Positions 16,772 through 25,422 of a stretch of 64,000 bases of DNA are shown one piece after another. A model generated the notes under the pieces. That model saw only the letters and a list, made by a program, of their open reading frames with translations, searched no databases and was not told where the DNA came from. Numbering within the stretch: position 1 is the first letter of the stretch; each line of letters opens with the position of its first letter. The position numbers and the translations under genes were made by a program. The DNA is from Phenylobacterium sp. (GTDB taxonomy: Bacteria; Pseudomonadota; Alphaproteobacteria; Caulobacterales; Caulobacteraceae), in the NCBI RefSeq assembly GCF_004299445.1, contig NZ_SCTC01000083.1, positions 109,552-173,551 on the forward strand, given 5' to 3'.

Positions 16772-17785
16772 ATGCGCACCCTCTTTCTCGCCGGCCTCCT
16801 CGCGGCCACCGCGTTCGCGGCGACAGCGGCCGACTACAAGGCCCCGCGCAACGCCTTCGGCCAGCCCGATCTCGAGGGCGTCTGGTCCAACGCCTCGCTG
16901 ACCAGCCTGGAGCGCGGCCCGCAATTCAAGACCCTGACCATCACCGAGGCGCAGGCCAAGGCGATGGAGAGCGGCCGGGCGCGCATGATGGAAGCCCAGT
17001 CCAGGCCCACCGATCCGAACGCCCCGGCGCCCAAGGCCGGCCAGGATCCCGGGGGCTACAACGCCTTCTGGACCGATCCCGGCACGCGCATGGGCCGCAT
17101 CAGGGGCGAGGTGCGCACCTCGTGGCTGATCGACCCGGCCGATGGCAGGCTTCCCTACAAGCCCGAGGGCTACAAGCTCTACCAGGACACCCTGAACAAG
17201 GCCCGCAACACCTTCGACGGCCCCGAGGCCCGCCCCCTGGGCGAGCGCTGCATCCTGGGCTTCGGCTCCACCGCCGGCCCGCCGATGATGAACGTGCTGT
17301 ACAACAACCACTACCAGCTGCAGCAGGCGAAGGACCACGTGGTCATCGTGGTCGAGATGAACCACGACGCCCGCATCATCCGCCTCGCCGACAAGACCCG
17401 CTCGCCCACCCACATCCGCAACTGGATGGGCGAAAGCATCGGCCGGTGGGAGGGCGACACCCTGGTCGTGGAGACGACGGGCTTCAATCCGGGCGAGTCC
17501 CTGCGGCCCTACTTCGGCGCCAGCCTGTTCCTGTCGCCCGACGCGAGGGTGACCGAGCGCTTCACCCGCGTCTCCGCCGACCAGATTCTCTACGCCTTCG
17601 AGGTGGACGATCCCACGGTCTACAAGCAGGTCTGGAAGGCCGAGATGCCGCTCAACGCCGCCAAGGGCCCGGTCTATGAGTACGCCTGCCACGAGGGCAA
17701 CTACTCGCTCCCCGGCATCCTCGCCGGCGCCCGCAAGGCGGAATCCGAGGGCCGCAGGCCCGACGCGGTGGACCTGGCGGAGTAA
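16772..17785 (+). CDS. Conserved exported protein of unknown function
   Basis: 337 aa with a signal peptide (cleavage after TAA, about residue 20). The mature protein opens with APRNAFGQPDLEGVWSNASL, the hallmark start of a family of secreted proteins abundant in Caulobacterales and Sphingomonadales. It also has the shared stretches NWMGESIGRWEGDTLVVETT and a paired-cysteine layout (RCILG, YACHEGNYS). No catalytic motif is recognisable. Tightly coupled to the upstream serine hydrolase, which suggests a shared exported substrate. Confidence 0.8.
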   Translation: MRTLFLAGLLAATAFAATAADYKAPRNAFGQPDLEGVWSNASLTSLERGPQFKTLTITEAQAKAMESGRARMMEAQSRPTDPNAPAPKAGQDPGGYNAFWTDPGTRMGRIRGEVRTSWLIDPADGRLPYKPEGYKLYQDTLNKARNTFDGPEARPLGERCILGFGSTAGPPMMNVLYNNHYQLQQAKDHVVIVVEMNHDARIIRLADKTRSPTHIRNWMGESIGRWEGDTLVVETTGFNPGESLRPYFGASLFLSPDARVTERFTRVSADQILYAFEVDDPTVYKQVWKAEMPLNAAKGPVYEYACHEGNYSLPGILAGARKAESEGRRPDAVDLAE

Positions 17786-17815
17786 GGCCCTAACCCCCCA
17801 AGGCGGCGGGGTCGT

Positions 17816-18424
17816 TCAGAACCAGCTCAAGTCCACGCGCCGGTCGCCGACGATCACGCCCTTCAGCCGGGCCTTGCCGTCCTGACCAACCGAGACCACG
17901 GCCCAGGATGGCGGCGGTTCGCCGTCGCGGCCGCGCAGAGCCGTTTCAAGGCGCTGGGCTTCCCCCTGGTCCAGGTGGATGCGGTCGACGCCGATGTCGA
18001 GGGTGGCCGAGACGGTCTCCGGAACCTCGCGATCACCGATCGTCAGGGGGCGCATGCCGTAGCAGAGGGCCGCCCCACGCATCGCGACATCGCCCAGCCG
18101 CAGCGCTGCGGCCCGGCTGGGAGCCGCCGCCACGAGCCGGTGCGCCGAACCGTCGCGCCGCGCCGCCAGCCACAGCTGGCCCGGGGCCGCTTCCAGGCGG
18201 GAGCCCTTCCAGACGCACATCTGCTGCGGCGGGATCTTGTCGACCAGTTGGAACTGCACGTAGTGGCCGGTCAGCAGGCTGCGCGGGTCGTAGCCGGTGA
18301 TCGCCAGGCGCACCTCCTGCCCGCCTGCCCGCGCCACGCCTTCGCGCACGACCAGTCCGACCAGCCCGAGGGTCAGCAAGACCACGGCGGTTACGATCCG
18401 AGCCGGGATGGACGGCAACCTCAC
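17816..18424 (-). CDS. GDYXXLXY-domain membrane protein
   Basis: 202 aa: one N-terminal membrane helix (IVTAVVLLTLGLVGLVV), then a periplasmic domain with the family signature in degenerate form, YDPRSLLTGHYVQFQLVDKI, where H replaces the usual D. Its ATG overlaps the stop of the DUF2157 gene by 4 nt. GDYXXLXY proteins are known mainly as partners of DUF2157 membrane proteins; the biochemical role is unknown. Confidence 0.88.
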   Translation of the reverse strand: MRLPSIPARIVTAVVLLTLGLVGLVVREGVARAGGQEVRLAITGYDPRSLLTGHYVQFQLVDKIPPQQMCVWKGSRLEAAPGQLWLAARRDGSAHRLVAAAPSRAAALRLGDVAMRGAALCYGMRPLTIGDREVPETVSATLDIGVDRIHLDQGEAQRLETALRGRDGEPPPSWAVVSVGQDGKARLKGVIVGDRRVDLSWF

Positions 18425-19482
18425 GGCGCCGTCCTCCGCCGCAGCACGAACGCGACGCCCAACGCGATCAGCGCTGCGCCCGCGAACACCGCCGCCGAGG
18501 TCATCAGCCCGACCCCCAGGTTGAACAGCAGTGTCGCGCCCCCCGCGAACAGGCCCACGACCCCGGCGGACGTCACGCCCGCGTGCCGATCATGCCGCCC
18601 CAGCCCCACCGCCGCGCCCGCGAGCGCCAGCCACGCCACTGAGTGGGTCACCCCGCGCAGAGTCTCGTCGAACCCCGCTGCGCCGAACCAGAACAGCGCG
18701 CCCCAGGCCAGCCAACCGTAGAGCACGCCCGCCGGCCCTTCGAAGCGCTCACGACCCCAGCGCGCCGCCGCCGCGCCGGCCGCCAGGACGCCGGCCGCGG
18801 CCAGGAACAGGGTCTCGGCGTGGCCGCGGACCAGCGGATCGAAGGTCATTACCGCGACGATGGCGGCCAGCCCCGCCGCGTGCGCCAGGGCCTGCGACCG
18901 GCAGACGATCGCGGCCGCCGCCCCCAGCGGCGCCGCCAGCACCAGCCAGCCGAACAGGATCTTGTCGCGCCCGAACATCTGCCCGTCGGTGAAGTCGCCC
19001 AGCGCCAGCATCAGCAGCGCCACGACCCCGGCCCACGGCGAACGTCCGGCCAGCGCCAGCAACGCCGCCGCCAGGCCCGCGGACCGAAGCGCCGTCGCGG
19101 GCTGGCCGGTGATATCGAAGATCTGTCCCGTCAGGCCGATGGCGGCGGCGAAGATGAGGGCCGCGACGCTCAGCAGGGCCTGCGCTGCGATGGGGCGCCC
19201 CCGCGCGCTGGCCCAGGCCGCCGCGCCGCCCGCGGCGCCGAACGCCGCCAGGATCATTCCGAACCGCGCCAGCCGCGGTATCGCCCCCCAGTTGGCGGCC
19301 ACGAAGGCGATCACCGCCACGCCGGCCATCAGAGCGCCGATGATCGCAAGCGCCGTCGCCGCGTCCAGCCGGCGTCCCTCACGAACGCCCTGCAGGATCG
19401 CGGCGCGGTTCTCCGCGGGAACCAGCCCGCGGGAGATCCAGCCGTCCAGATCCTGTTCCAGCCGCCGCCTGTAGCTCGCCAT
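18421..19482 (-). CDS. DUF2157 multi-pass membrane protein
   Basis: 353 aa. The N-terminus (about 1-40) is the soluble DUF2157 helix region, including LDGWISRGLVPAENRAAILQ, followed by about ten hydrophobic helices to the end and a basic RRRTAP tail. First gene of a two-gene operon with the GDYXXLXY protein. Function unknown; the pair is widespread in proteobacteria. Confidence 0.88.
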   Translation of the reverse strand: MASYRRRLEQDLDGWISRGLVPAENRAAILQGVREGRRLDAATALAIIGALMAGVAVIAFVAANWGAIPRLARFGMILAAFGAAGGAAAWASARGRPIAAQALLSVAALIFAAAIGLTGQIFDITGQPATALRSAGLAAALLALAGRSPWAGVVALLMLALGDFTDGQMFGRDKILFGWLVLAAPLGAAAAIVCRSQALAHAAGLAAIVAVMTFDPLVRGHAETLFLAAAGVLAAGAAAARWGRERFEGPAGVLYGWLAWGALFWFGAAGFDETLRGVTHSVAWLALAGAAVGLGRHDRHAGVTSAGVVGLFAGGATLLFNLGVGLMTSAAVFAGAALIALGVAFVLRRRTAP

Positions 19483-19735
19483 CCGTCCTCCGCGCCCCAG
19501 AGTGCCCCGGCGACGCGCCCTACGCCATACCGCCTCCTGAAGAAGCCCTCCGACCCCGTACGCCGTAAACCACTTGTGCCGCCCGTTCCGCGAACCGCGG
19601 CTTCAATTCCGTCTCGACCGAAATCGGTTTCCTTGAGGTTGCACGCTTATTGACGCGGCGTCCGCCATGCCGGACATTCGAATTCAAGCGCCATCTACGA
19701 GCGCTGTTCAAACGGGCTTGGGGGAATACGTCCAG

Positions 19736-22387
19736 ATGGGATCGAGAAAGAGCATACTGCTGTCATGCGCCTTTGCGCTAACAGCGTTCTCCAGCGAGGC
19801 CTTTGCTCAGGCCACGGAAATCGAAGAGCTGGTGGTCACCGCCGAAAAGCGCGAGCAGTCCCTGCAGGACGTGCCCGTCGCCATCTCGGCCTTCACCGAC
19901 GAGCGCCGCGAGCTGGTCGGCATCAACTCGGTTCAGGACCTCACCAACTTCACGCCGGGCCTGGCCTACTCCACCAACAACGACCGCGCGTCGCTGCGCG
20001 GCATCGGCCGCTTCTCGAACAACCGCTCCACCGAGGGCGGCGTGGCCATGTACAACGATGGCTTCTACACCTCCTCGGTGACGGCCTTCGCGCAGTCGAC
20101 CCTGTTCCTCGAGCGCACTGAGGTGCTGCGGGGCCCGCAGGGCACGCTCTACGGCAAGAACGCCATCGGCGGCGCGCTGAACATCGTCTCCAAGCGGCCC
20201 ACCGACGACTTCTACGGCGAGACGCGCGCCAGCTACGGCAACTACGACGCCAAGACGCTGGAAGGCGCCATCTCGGGCCCGCTGTTCGGCGGCGTCCGCG
20301 GCCGCCTCGCCGGCTCGTGGGGCCATAACGGCAAGGGGGTCTTCGAAAACCTCAATCCGAACCTGCCGGACGAAGGCAACCGGGGCGCCGTCTGGACCGT
20401 CGAAGGCCAGCTCGACGGCAACTTCGCCGACGGCAAGGTCGAATGGTGGCTGAAGCACTCGACCACCGAGTGGCACACCCTGGGCCGCGGCCCCGGCGGC
20501 CGCACGACGGCCGCGTACGGCAGCCGTGTCACCGACGTGCCGCTGCAGGCGCCGCTGACGCCCAACGCGGCCAACTTCGGCATCGGCTCCAGCCTGCTGC
20601 CGGGCAACACCTGCCAGTTCTGCTACAACACCGACGACGGGAACTTCATCAACCTAGAGAGCACCACGACCACCCTGCAGGTCGTGTTCCACGCCGACAA
20701 CTTCGATGTGAAGTACATCACCGGCCAGACCTACTACGACTATCGTCTGCAGACCGACCTGGACGGCACGCCGCGGCAGGCGCCGTTCTTCCTGCCGCTG
20801 CAGAACCCGCTGGCCCCGGCGACCACCGTCAACGCGCTCTACTTCCCGAGGCAGCACAACCAGTACCAGGAAGAGGTCTGGTGGTTCTCGAACGAACTGA
20901 ACATCGCCTCGACCCACGAGGGGCCGGTCCAGTGGCTGTTCGGCGTCTATCAGTTCCGCGAAGGGTCGAACTACCGGCTTTCGGACGCCCGCTTCCCGGA
21001 TGATGCGCGCTTCGAGACACCGGTCCTGTTCAGCGCGACCAACCCGCTGTCCACCGCGGCAGCCGCGCCGAACCCGCTCCGCCGCTATGCCGTGGGCGAG
21101 TCCGAAAACAAGAACCAGTCCTATGCCGCCTTTGGCCAGATCGACTGGCAGATCAACGACGCGTTCAAGGTCACGGCCGGCCTCCGCTACACCTACGATG
21201 AAAAGACCTCGTTCGAGGGCGCGCGCCTGTTCTGCCTCTACACCGCGTCGTGCCCGGTCTCGCGCGTCAACGGCCGGCCGGTGGACATCACGGCGGCGGC
21301 CTCCCCCGGCTTCAGCACCATCAACGGGGTGCAGGTCACCGACGCAGCCGTCGTAGGCGGCGTGGCGGGCATCTACACCGACGCCACGACGGGCCTGCGC
21401 CATCGCCTCCTGAACTACGACTGGAGCGCGGTGACCGGCACCCTGGGCGTCGACTGGAAGCCGGACGCCGACACCCTGGTCTACGGGAAGTACTCCCGCG
21501 GCTATAAGGCCGGCGGCTTCGACTCGGGAACGACGACGCTCCAGACGTTCGTCACGACCGAGAAGGAAATGATCGACGCCTTCGAAGTGGGCCTGAAGAA
21601 GACCTTCGGCGGGCGCTTCCAGCTGAACGCCTCGGCCTTCTACTACGACTACCAGGACATCCAGATCCCGCTGTCGTTCTTCAACGAGACGCTCGGCGCG
21701 AACCAGACCCGGTTCGTGAACGTGCCCAAGGCCGAGAACTACGGTCTGGAGCTGGAAACCACCTGGCAGCCGATCGACGGCCTGCAGATCCTGGCGAACT
21801 ACTCCTACCTGAACGCCAAGATCAAAGAGGGCGTGTTCTCGCCGGATCCGGATGATCCGCTGGCCCTGCAGCCCGGCGCCAAGATCGCGCCGGCCTCGGC
21901 CCAGGCCGCCAACGCCTGCATCCCCGGCCGTTCGCCGACCGGCACGGGCGCCACTGCCTGCTCGCTGCTGGTAAACGTCAACCAGGACATCTCGGGCTCC
22001 CGCCTGCCGTCCTCGACGCCGCACCGGTTCACGATCAACGCGAACTACACCTGGACGCTCGACCCCGGCACGTTCTCGGTGTCGAGCAGCTACGTGTGGC
22101 GGGATTCGACCTACTATTCGGTCTTCAACGCCTACTACAACAAGGCCAAGTCTTACGGCACGACCGACTTCCGCGCCGTGTTCCGGGAAAAGGACGACAA
22201 GTTCGCGATCATCGGCTCGATCAAGAACGTGTTCGATCAGCGCGGATCCGCCGGCATCTCGGGCACCCGGATCAGCAACAATTCGGTGGGCAATAATGTG
22301 AACCACCCGCTGTTCAACCGGGTGAACCAGACTGTCTCCTACATCCTGCCGCGCACCTACACCTTGGAAGTTCAGTACCGGTACTGA
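19736..22387 (+). CDS. TonB-dependent receptor
   Basis: 883 aa from the ATG with GGGGA 11 nt upstream; signal peptide to about residue 25 (AFA). The TonB-box region IEELVVTAEKREQSLQDVPV is followed by a plug domain (RGIGRFSNNRS; LRGPQGTLYGKNAIGGALNI) and a 22-strand-type barrel ending in a terminal aromatic (LEVQYRY). This is the large proteobacterial iron-complex/unknown-substrate class expanded in Caulobacterales. Outer-membrane energised uptake. Neighbours give no substrate; the downstream intradiol-dioxygenase-like lipoprotein hints at an aromatic compound. A strong terminator follows. Confidence 0.93.
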   Translation: MGSRKSILLSCAFALTAFSSEAFAQATEIEELVVTAEKREQSLQDVPVAISAFTDERRELVGINSVQDLTNFTPGLAYSTNNDRASLRGIGRFSNNRSTEGGVAMYNDGFYTSSVTAFAQSTLFLERTEVLRGPQGTLYGKNAIGGALNIVSKRPTDDFYGETRASYGNYDAKTLEGAISGPLFGGVRGRLAGSWGHNGKGVFENLNPNLPDEGNRGAVWTVEGQLDGNFADGKVEWWLKHSTTEWHTLGRGPGGRTTAAYGSRVTDVPLQAPLTPNAANFGIGSSLLPGNTCQFCYNTDDGNFINLESTTTTLQVVFHADNFDVKYITGQTYYDYRLQTDLDGTPRQAPFFLPLQNPLAPATTVNALYFPRQHNQYQEEVWWFSNELNIASTHEGPVQWLFGVYQFREGSNYRLSDARFPDDARFETPVLFSATNPLSTAAAAPNPLRRYAVGESENKNQSYAAFGQIDWQINDAFKVTAGLRYTYDEKTSFEGARLFCLYTASCPVSRVNGRPVDITAAASPGFSTINGVQVTDAAVVGGVAGIYTDATTGLRHRLLNYDWSAVTGTLGVDWKPDADTLVYGKYSRGYKAGGFDSGTTTLQTFVTTEKEMIDAFEVGLKKTFGGRFQLNASAFYYDYQDIQIPLSFFNETLGANQTRFVNVPKAENYGLELETTWQPIDGLQILANYSYLNAKIKEGVFSPDPDDPLALQPGAKIAPASAQAANACIPGRSPTGTGATACSLLVNVNQDISGSRLPSSTPHRFTINANYTWTLDPGTFSVSSSYVWRDSTYYSVFNAYYNKAKSYGTTDFRAVFREKDDKFAIIGSIKNVFDQRGSAGISGTRISNNSVGNNVNHPLFNRVNQTVSYILPRTYTLEVQYRY

Positions 22388-22413
22388 TCGGCCCAACTGT
22401 TCATCGTGCGAAC

Positions 22414-22445
22414 GGCCCGGGAGCGATCCCGGGCCGCTTTCGTTT
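22414..22445 (+). terminator. Rho-independent terminator
   Basis: GGCCCGGGA (22414-22422), a GCGA loop and TCCCGGGCC (22427-22435) form a perfect 9-bp stem followed by GCTTTCGTTT. It lies 27 bp after the TonB receptor stop. Confidence 0.85.
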
Positions 22446-22542
22446 CAGCGCCCGGCACGGCGCCGACACCTCGCTGCAATACGCCCGCCTATCCGTGGTC
22501 ACATAGTGCAGTTCTTACGAAACGCTGTGACGGGAACACTGC

Positions 22543-23421
22543 ATGCACGACGACCACGACCGCGGGCTCCTCTTCGACCTTCAGATAATGCGACGCCGAC
22601 AGCTTCTGGGCCTCATGGCGGCGGGCGGCGGCGCGCTGATGTTACAAGGCTGCGGCGGGTCGGGCGACAGCGGGACCACCGCCACCTCCAGTGCGACGAC
22701 GACCACCACCACCACCACCACCACCACGGGCACGGGCACGACTGGCACGGGCACGACAGGATCGACCACCTGCGCCAGCACACCCACCGAGACCAACGGC
22801 CCCTATCCGGCCGACGGCTCGAACATGGCCAACGGCGTCCTCTCCAACATCCTGAACACCTCGGGCGTGCTGCGCAGCGACATCCGCACCAGCTTCGCCG
22901 GCCTGTCGGGCACGGCAGCCGGGGTGCCTCTGACTCTGACCATCAACCTGGTGAACGTGAACAGCGCGTGCGCCGCGCTGGCCGACTACGCCATCTACAT
23001 CTGGCACGCTGACGCCTTGGGCCAGTACTCGATCTACGACCTGCCGCAGCAGAACTACCTGCGCGGCGTCCAGACGACCAACGCCAACGGCCAGGCCACC
23101 TTCACGACGATCGTCCCGGGCTGCTACGCCGGTCGCTACCCGCACATCCACTTCGAGGTGTTCCGCAGCCTGGCCACGGCGACAGCGTATGCGAACCGCA
23201 GCCTCGTCTCGCAATTCGCGATACCCGCCGCGGTCTGCCAGGCGGTCTACGCGGCCGGGGGCTACGGCCAGAGCGCGCAGCGCTTCACCCAGACCAGCAC
23301 CGCCAGCGACAACGTTTTTGGCGACAACACCTCCGCCCAGATCGCCGCCATGACCCCGTCCCTCACGGGCGACCCGACGGCCGGCTACACGGGCTCGGTG
23401 ACCGTGGGCCTGGCGGTCTAG
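22543..23421 (+). CDS. Intradiol ring-cleavage dioxygenase-fold lipoprotein
   Basis: 292 aa. After MRRRQLLGLMAAGGGALMLQ comes the lipobox cysteine (QGCGGSG), so it is a Tat-type exported lipoprotein. A linker of about 30 Thr/Gly/Ser residues tethers a protocatechuate-3,4-dioxygenase-like domain: TETNGPYP, IWHADALGQYS and PGCYAGRYPHIHFEVF. The tyrosines and the H-x-H of these motifs match the Fe(III) ligand positions of intradiol dioxygenases, so the metal site appears intact. Secreted members are known but their substrates are mostly undefined. Eight ACC repeats encode part of the linker. Its 3' end overlaps the convergent gene by 4 nt. Confidence 0.85.
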   Translation: MHDDHDRGLLFDLQIMRRRQLLGLMAAGGGALMLQGCGGSGDSGTTATSSATTTTTTTTTTTGTGTTGTGTTGSTTCASTPTETNGPYPADGSNMANGVLSNILNTSGVLRSDIRTSFAGLSGTAAGVPLTLTINLVNVNSACAALADYAIYIWHADALGQYSIYDLPQQNYLRGVQTTNANGQATFTTIVPGCYAGRYPHIHFEVFRSLATATAYANRSLVSQFAIPAAVCQAVYAAGGYGQSAQRFTQTSTASDNVFGDNTSAQIAAMTPSLTGDPTAGYTGSVTVGLAV

Positions 23422-23768
23422 CGGCAGTTCTGGACGACGCGCTCAAGGTCCTCCAGCCGCTGCTGACGCAGGATCCGGCCGGCCGCCATCAGCTGATAGC
23501 GGTCGGCGGCGCCCGGAGAGGAGCGCAGCGCAGCGTCGGTGTCGGGGTAGCGCGGCGGCGGCGGCAGGTTGCGCGGCACGCAGCTCCTCGGCGGCGGCGG
23601 CGGGGGAGGCTTCGACGGCATAACCAGGATCGTCGGGGGCGCCGGCGCGACAGGGGCGGCGGCCGGCGGCGGCGGGGCGGTCTTGGGCTTGCCCACGGTC
23701 TGACAGCCGGTCATCGCCAGGGCGGTCGCGGCGAAAAGGATAGGCGCCCTCAGCGCGGCGGCGTTCAT
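23418..23768 (-). CDS. Proline-rich lipoprotein, candidate o-spanin (Rz1-like)
   Basis: 116 aa. Short lipoprotein signal with lipobox LAMTGC (Cys 22), then an extremely proline-rich stretch (about 31-75, including KPPPPPPPR), then a predicted helix (DRYQLMAAGRILRQQRLEDL) and a terminal NCR. Its ATG overlaps the stop of the upstream membrane protein by 4 nt. A small Pro-rich outer-membrane lipoprotein coupled to a one-helix membrane protein with a periplasmic coil is the layout of phage spanin pairs. No other phage gene is adjacent, so a domesticated or unrelated envelope pair is possible. Confidence 0.6.
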   Translation of the reverse strand: MNAAALRAPILFAATALAMTGCQTVGKPKTAPPPPAAAPVAPAPPTILVMPSKPPPPPPPRSCVPRNLPPPPRYPDTDAALRSSPGAADRYQLMAAGRILRQQRLEDLERVVQNCR

Positions 23769-24139
23769 GGCTTCAGGTTCGACAGCACCGCCCGGTCGGC
23801 GCTCTCCATGCGCGCGCAGGCGTCGATGCCCTCGGGCTGAGCCGCCAGCAGGGCGGCGGCCCGCATCTTGTCGGGCGTCGCGCCACGCTTGGCGAACTCG
23901 GCCTCCATGGCCTCGCGCTCCTGATCGGCCCGATGACACGCGGTCAGTTCGGCGCGCAGGCCAGACTGCGCCCGCTCTGACGCGCGCGAAAGCTCGGCGA
24001 TGCGGGCCTCGTACTCGGCCCGCTCGCCCTGCCAAAGGCTCGTCGACACCACCAACGCCACGGCGAGCGCGATCGAGACCGCCATGCCGATCGGTCCCAT
24101 CCAGGGGTTCATCAGGAAGTGTCGTAGCCCTGCCAGCAT
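23765..24139 (-). CDS. Single-pass coiled-coil protein, candidate i-spanin (Rz-like)
   Basis: 124 aa from the ATG with GGAGGG just upstream; earlier in-frame ATGs (24259, 24199) lack a ribosome site. Type II topology: a short N-terminus, one helix (MGPIGMAVSIALAVALVVST, about 14-33), then a long charged helix (GERAEYEARIAELSRASERA) predicted as coiled coil, with two cysteines (ACHRA, DACAR). Matches the inner-membrane half of spanins in size and order. Operon with the lipoprotein gene downstream. Confidence 0.6.
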   Translation of the reverse strand: MLAGLRHFLMNPWMGPIGMAVSIALAVALVVSTSLWQGERAEYEARIAELSRASERAQSGLRAELTACHRADQEREAMEAEFAKRGATPDKMRAAALLAAQPEGIDACARMESADRAVLSNLKP

Positions 24140-24326
24140 TCGCCCTCCGGGCGACTCCGATCGCCCACGCGGTGCAGTGAACAGTGTCGCTGTGGCCATT
24201 TCACGGCCACAGCCGACGCCCCGACGGACATCTTCGCCAGATGCGCGCTCAGCGCGCACCGTGATACAACTAAAAGGGGAAAACGCTAAGCGGTTCTAAT
24301 CAGGAGTGGCGCCCGCCCGGCGTCGG

Positions 24327-25196
24327 CTACCGGCTCGCCACGCGCACGAAGCAGCCCCTGCCCGCCGCCTTCAGGCCCGCGCAGAAGCCGTTGGCGTCGG
24401 CGGCGTCGGCGAAACCGCCAACCACGGCGCGGTACCAGGTGCGTCCGCCCACGTCGGCCTTCTCGACCCAAGCGGCGCGACCGCCCAGCCTGCCGCCCAG
24501 CGCCTTCAGCAGGCCACGCGCGTCGGCGTCCGACGGCGATGCCCCGATCTGCGCCACCAGCCCACCGGCCTTCTGCGGAGCCGCGCCGATCTTCGGCTCG
24601 GGGTTCCGGGTCGGCGGCGCTTCGGCCTTGCGGGCCGGCGGCTCGGCCGTGGCGGGCGAAGGCGTCGCGGGCGTCTCCATGGCGACCTTCAGGGTCCTGC
24701 CGCCGAACGGGCCCTTGAACTGCGCGTCGCAGGCGGCGCGCCAGGCGTTGTCCAGCGCCGTGCCCCGCTCGGGCGCACGCCACTCGGTCTCGGCCGGGCG
24801 CAGCTGCCGCCGCTCGCCCAGCAGGTTGCGCTGCGGATAACCCGTGGTCTCGCCCAGACGCACGCGATGGCCGTCACAGTCGGCGCTCAGCGACACGTGC
24901 CACGAGAGCGCGCCGGTGCGCGCATAGGTGTCCGCGCTCAGCGCCTCGGCGCGGATCACCACGCGCGGGCCCTGCACGGCGGTGGCCGGGAAGGTCGAAA
25001 CCACCGACGTCAGCGCCTGCGGCGTCACCGCCACCACCCGCTCGGGCGCGATGTCCGTTTCGCGCTGCAGCCAGGCCAGCAGGGGCTCGCGGTCGAGCGA
25101 AGACGGGAAGGCCGGCTGGTCCTGCGCGACGGCCACGCCTCCGGCCAACAGCCCCCCAGCCACCGCGGCCACGACGGCGTTCCCCCGCATCCTCAT
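24327..25196 (-). CDS. SPOR-domain periplasmic protein
   Basis: 289 aa from the ATG before RMRGNAVVAAVAGG; the open frame upstream looks non-coding. Signal peptide to about residue 25 (VAVAQ). The middle (about 30-170) is an unassigned domain with two cysteines (SADCDGH, AACDAQF), then a Pro/Ala/Glu linker (PATPSPATAEPPARKAEAPP), then a SPOR domain (about 210-289) containing ARGLLKALGGRLGGRAAWVE and GRTWYRAVVGGFADAADANG. SPOR domains bind denuded peptidoglycan, usually at the division site. May cooperate with the adjacent envelope pair. Confidence 0.82.
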   Translation of the reverse strand: MRMRGNAVVAAVAGGLLAGGVAVAQDQPAFPSSLDREPLLAWLQRETDIAPERVVAVTPQALTSVVSTFPATAVQGPRVVIRAEALSADTYARTGALSWHVSLSADCDGHRVRLGETTGYPQRNLLGERRQLRPAETEWRAPERGTALDNAWRAACDAQFKGPFGGRTLKVAMETPATPSPATAEPPARKAEAPPTRNPEPKIGAAPQKAGGLVAQIGASPSDADARGLLKALGGRLGGRAAWVEKADVGGRTWYRAVVGGFADAADANGFCAGLKAAGRGCFVRVASR

Positions 25197-25422
25197 CGTC
25201 TCAGAATCCCCAACTCGAAAGCTCCGGAACCCTGTTCGGGAAGCTCGCGCAACGCAAGGCCGGGGCGGGCCGAACGCGGTTCCCTCAACTGAACTCTCTG
25301 GATGCGCAGAACCCGTCAGCAGACCCATTTTGAGTAATCAAACCCGACCCGTCAGCCACCAGAGCGCGCACAAACCTCGAATCGCACGTTTGATTAACGG
25401 AGTTTACAGACGGCACAGCTGA

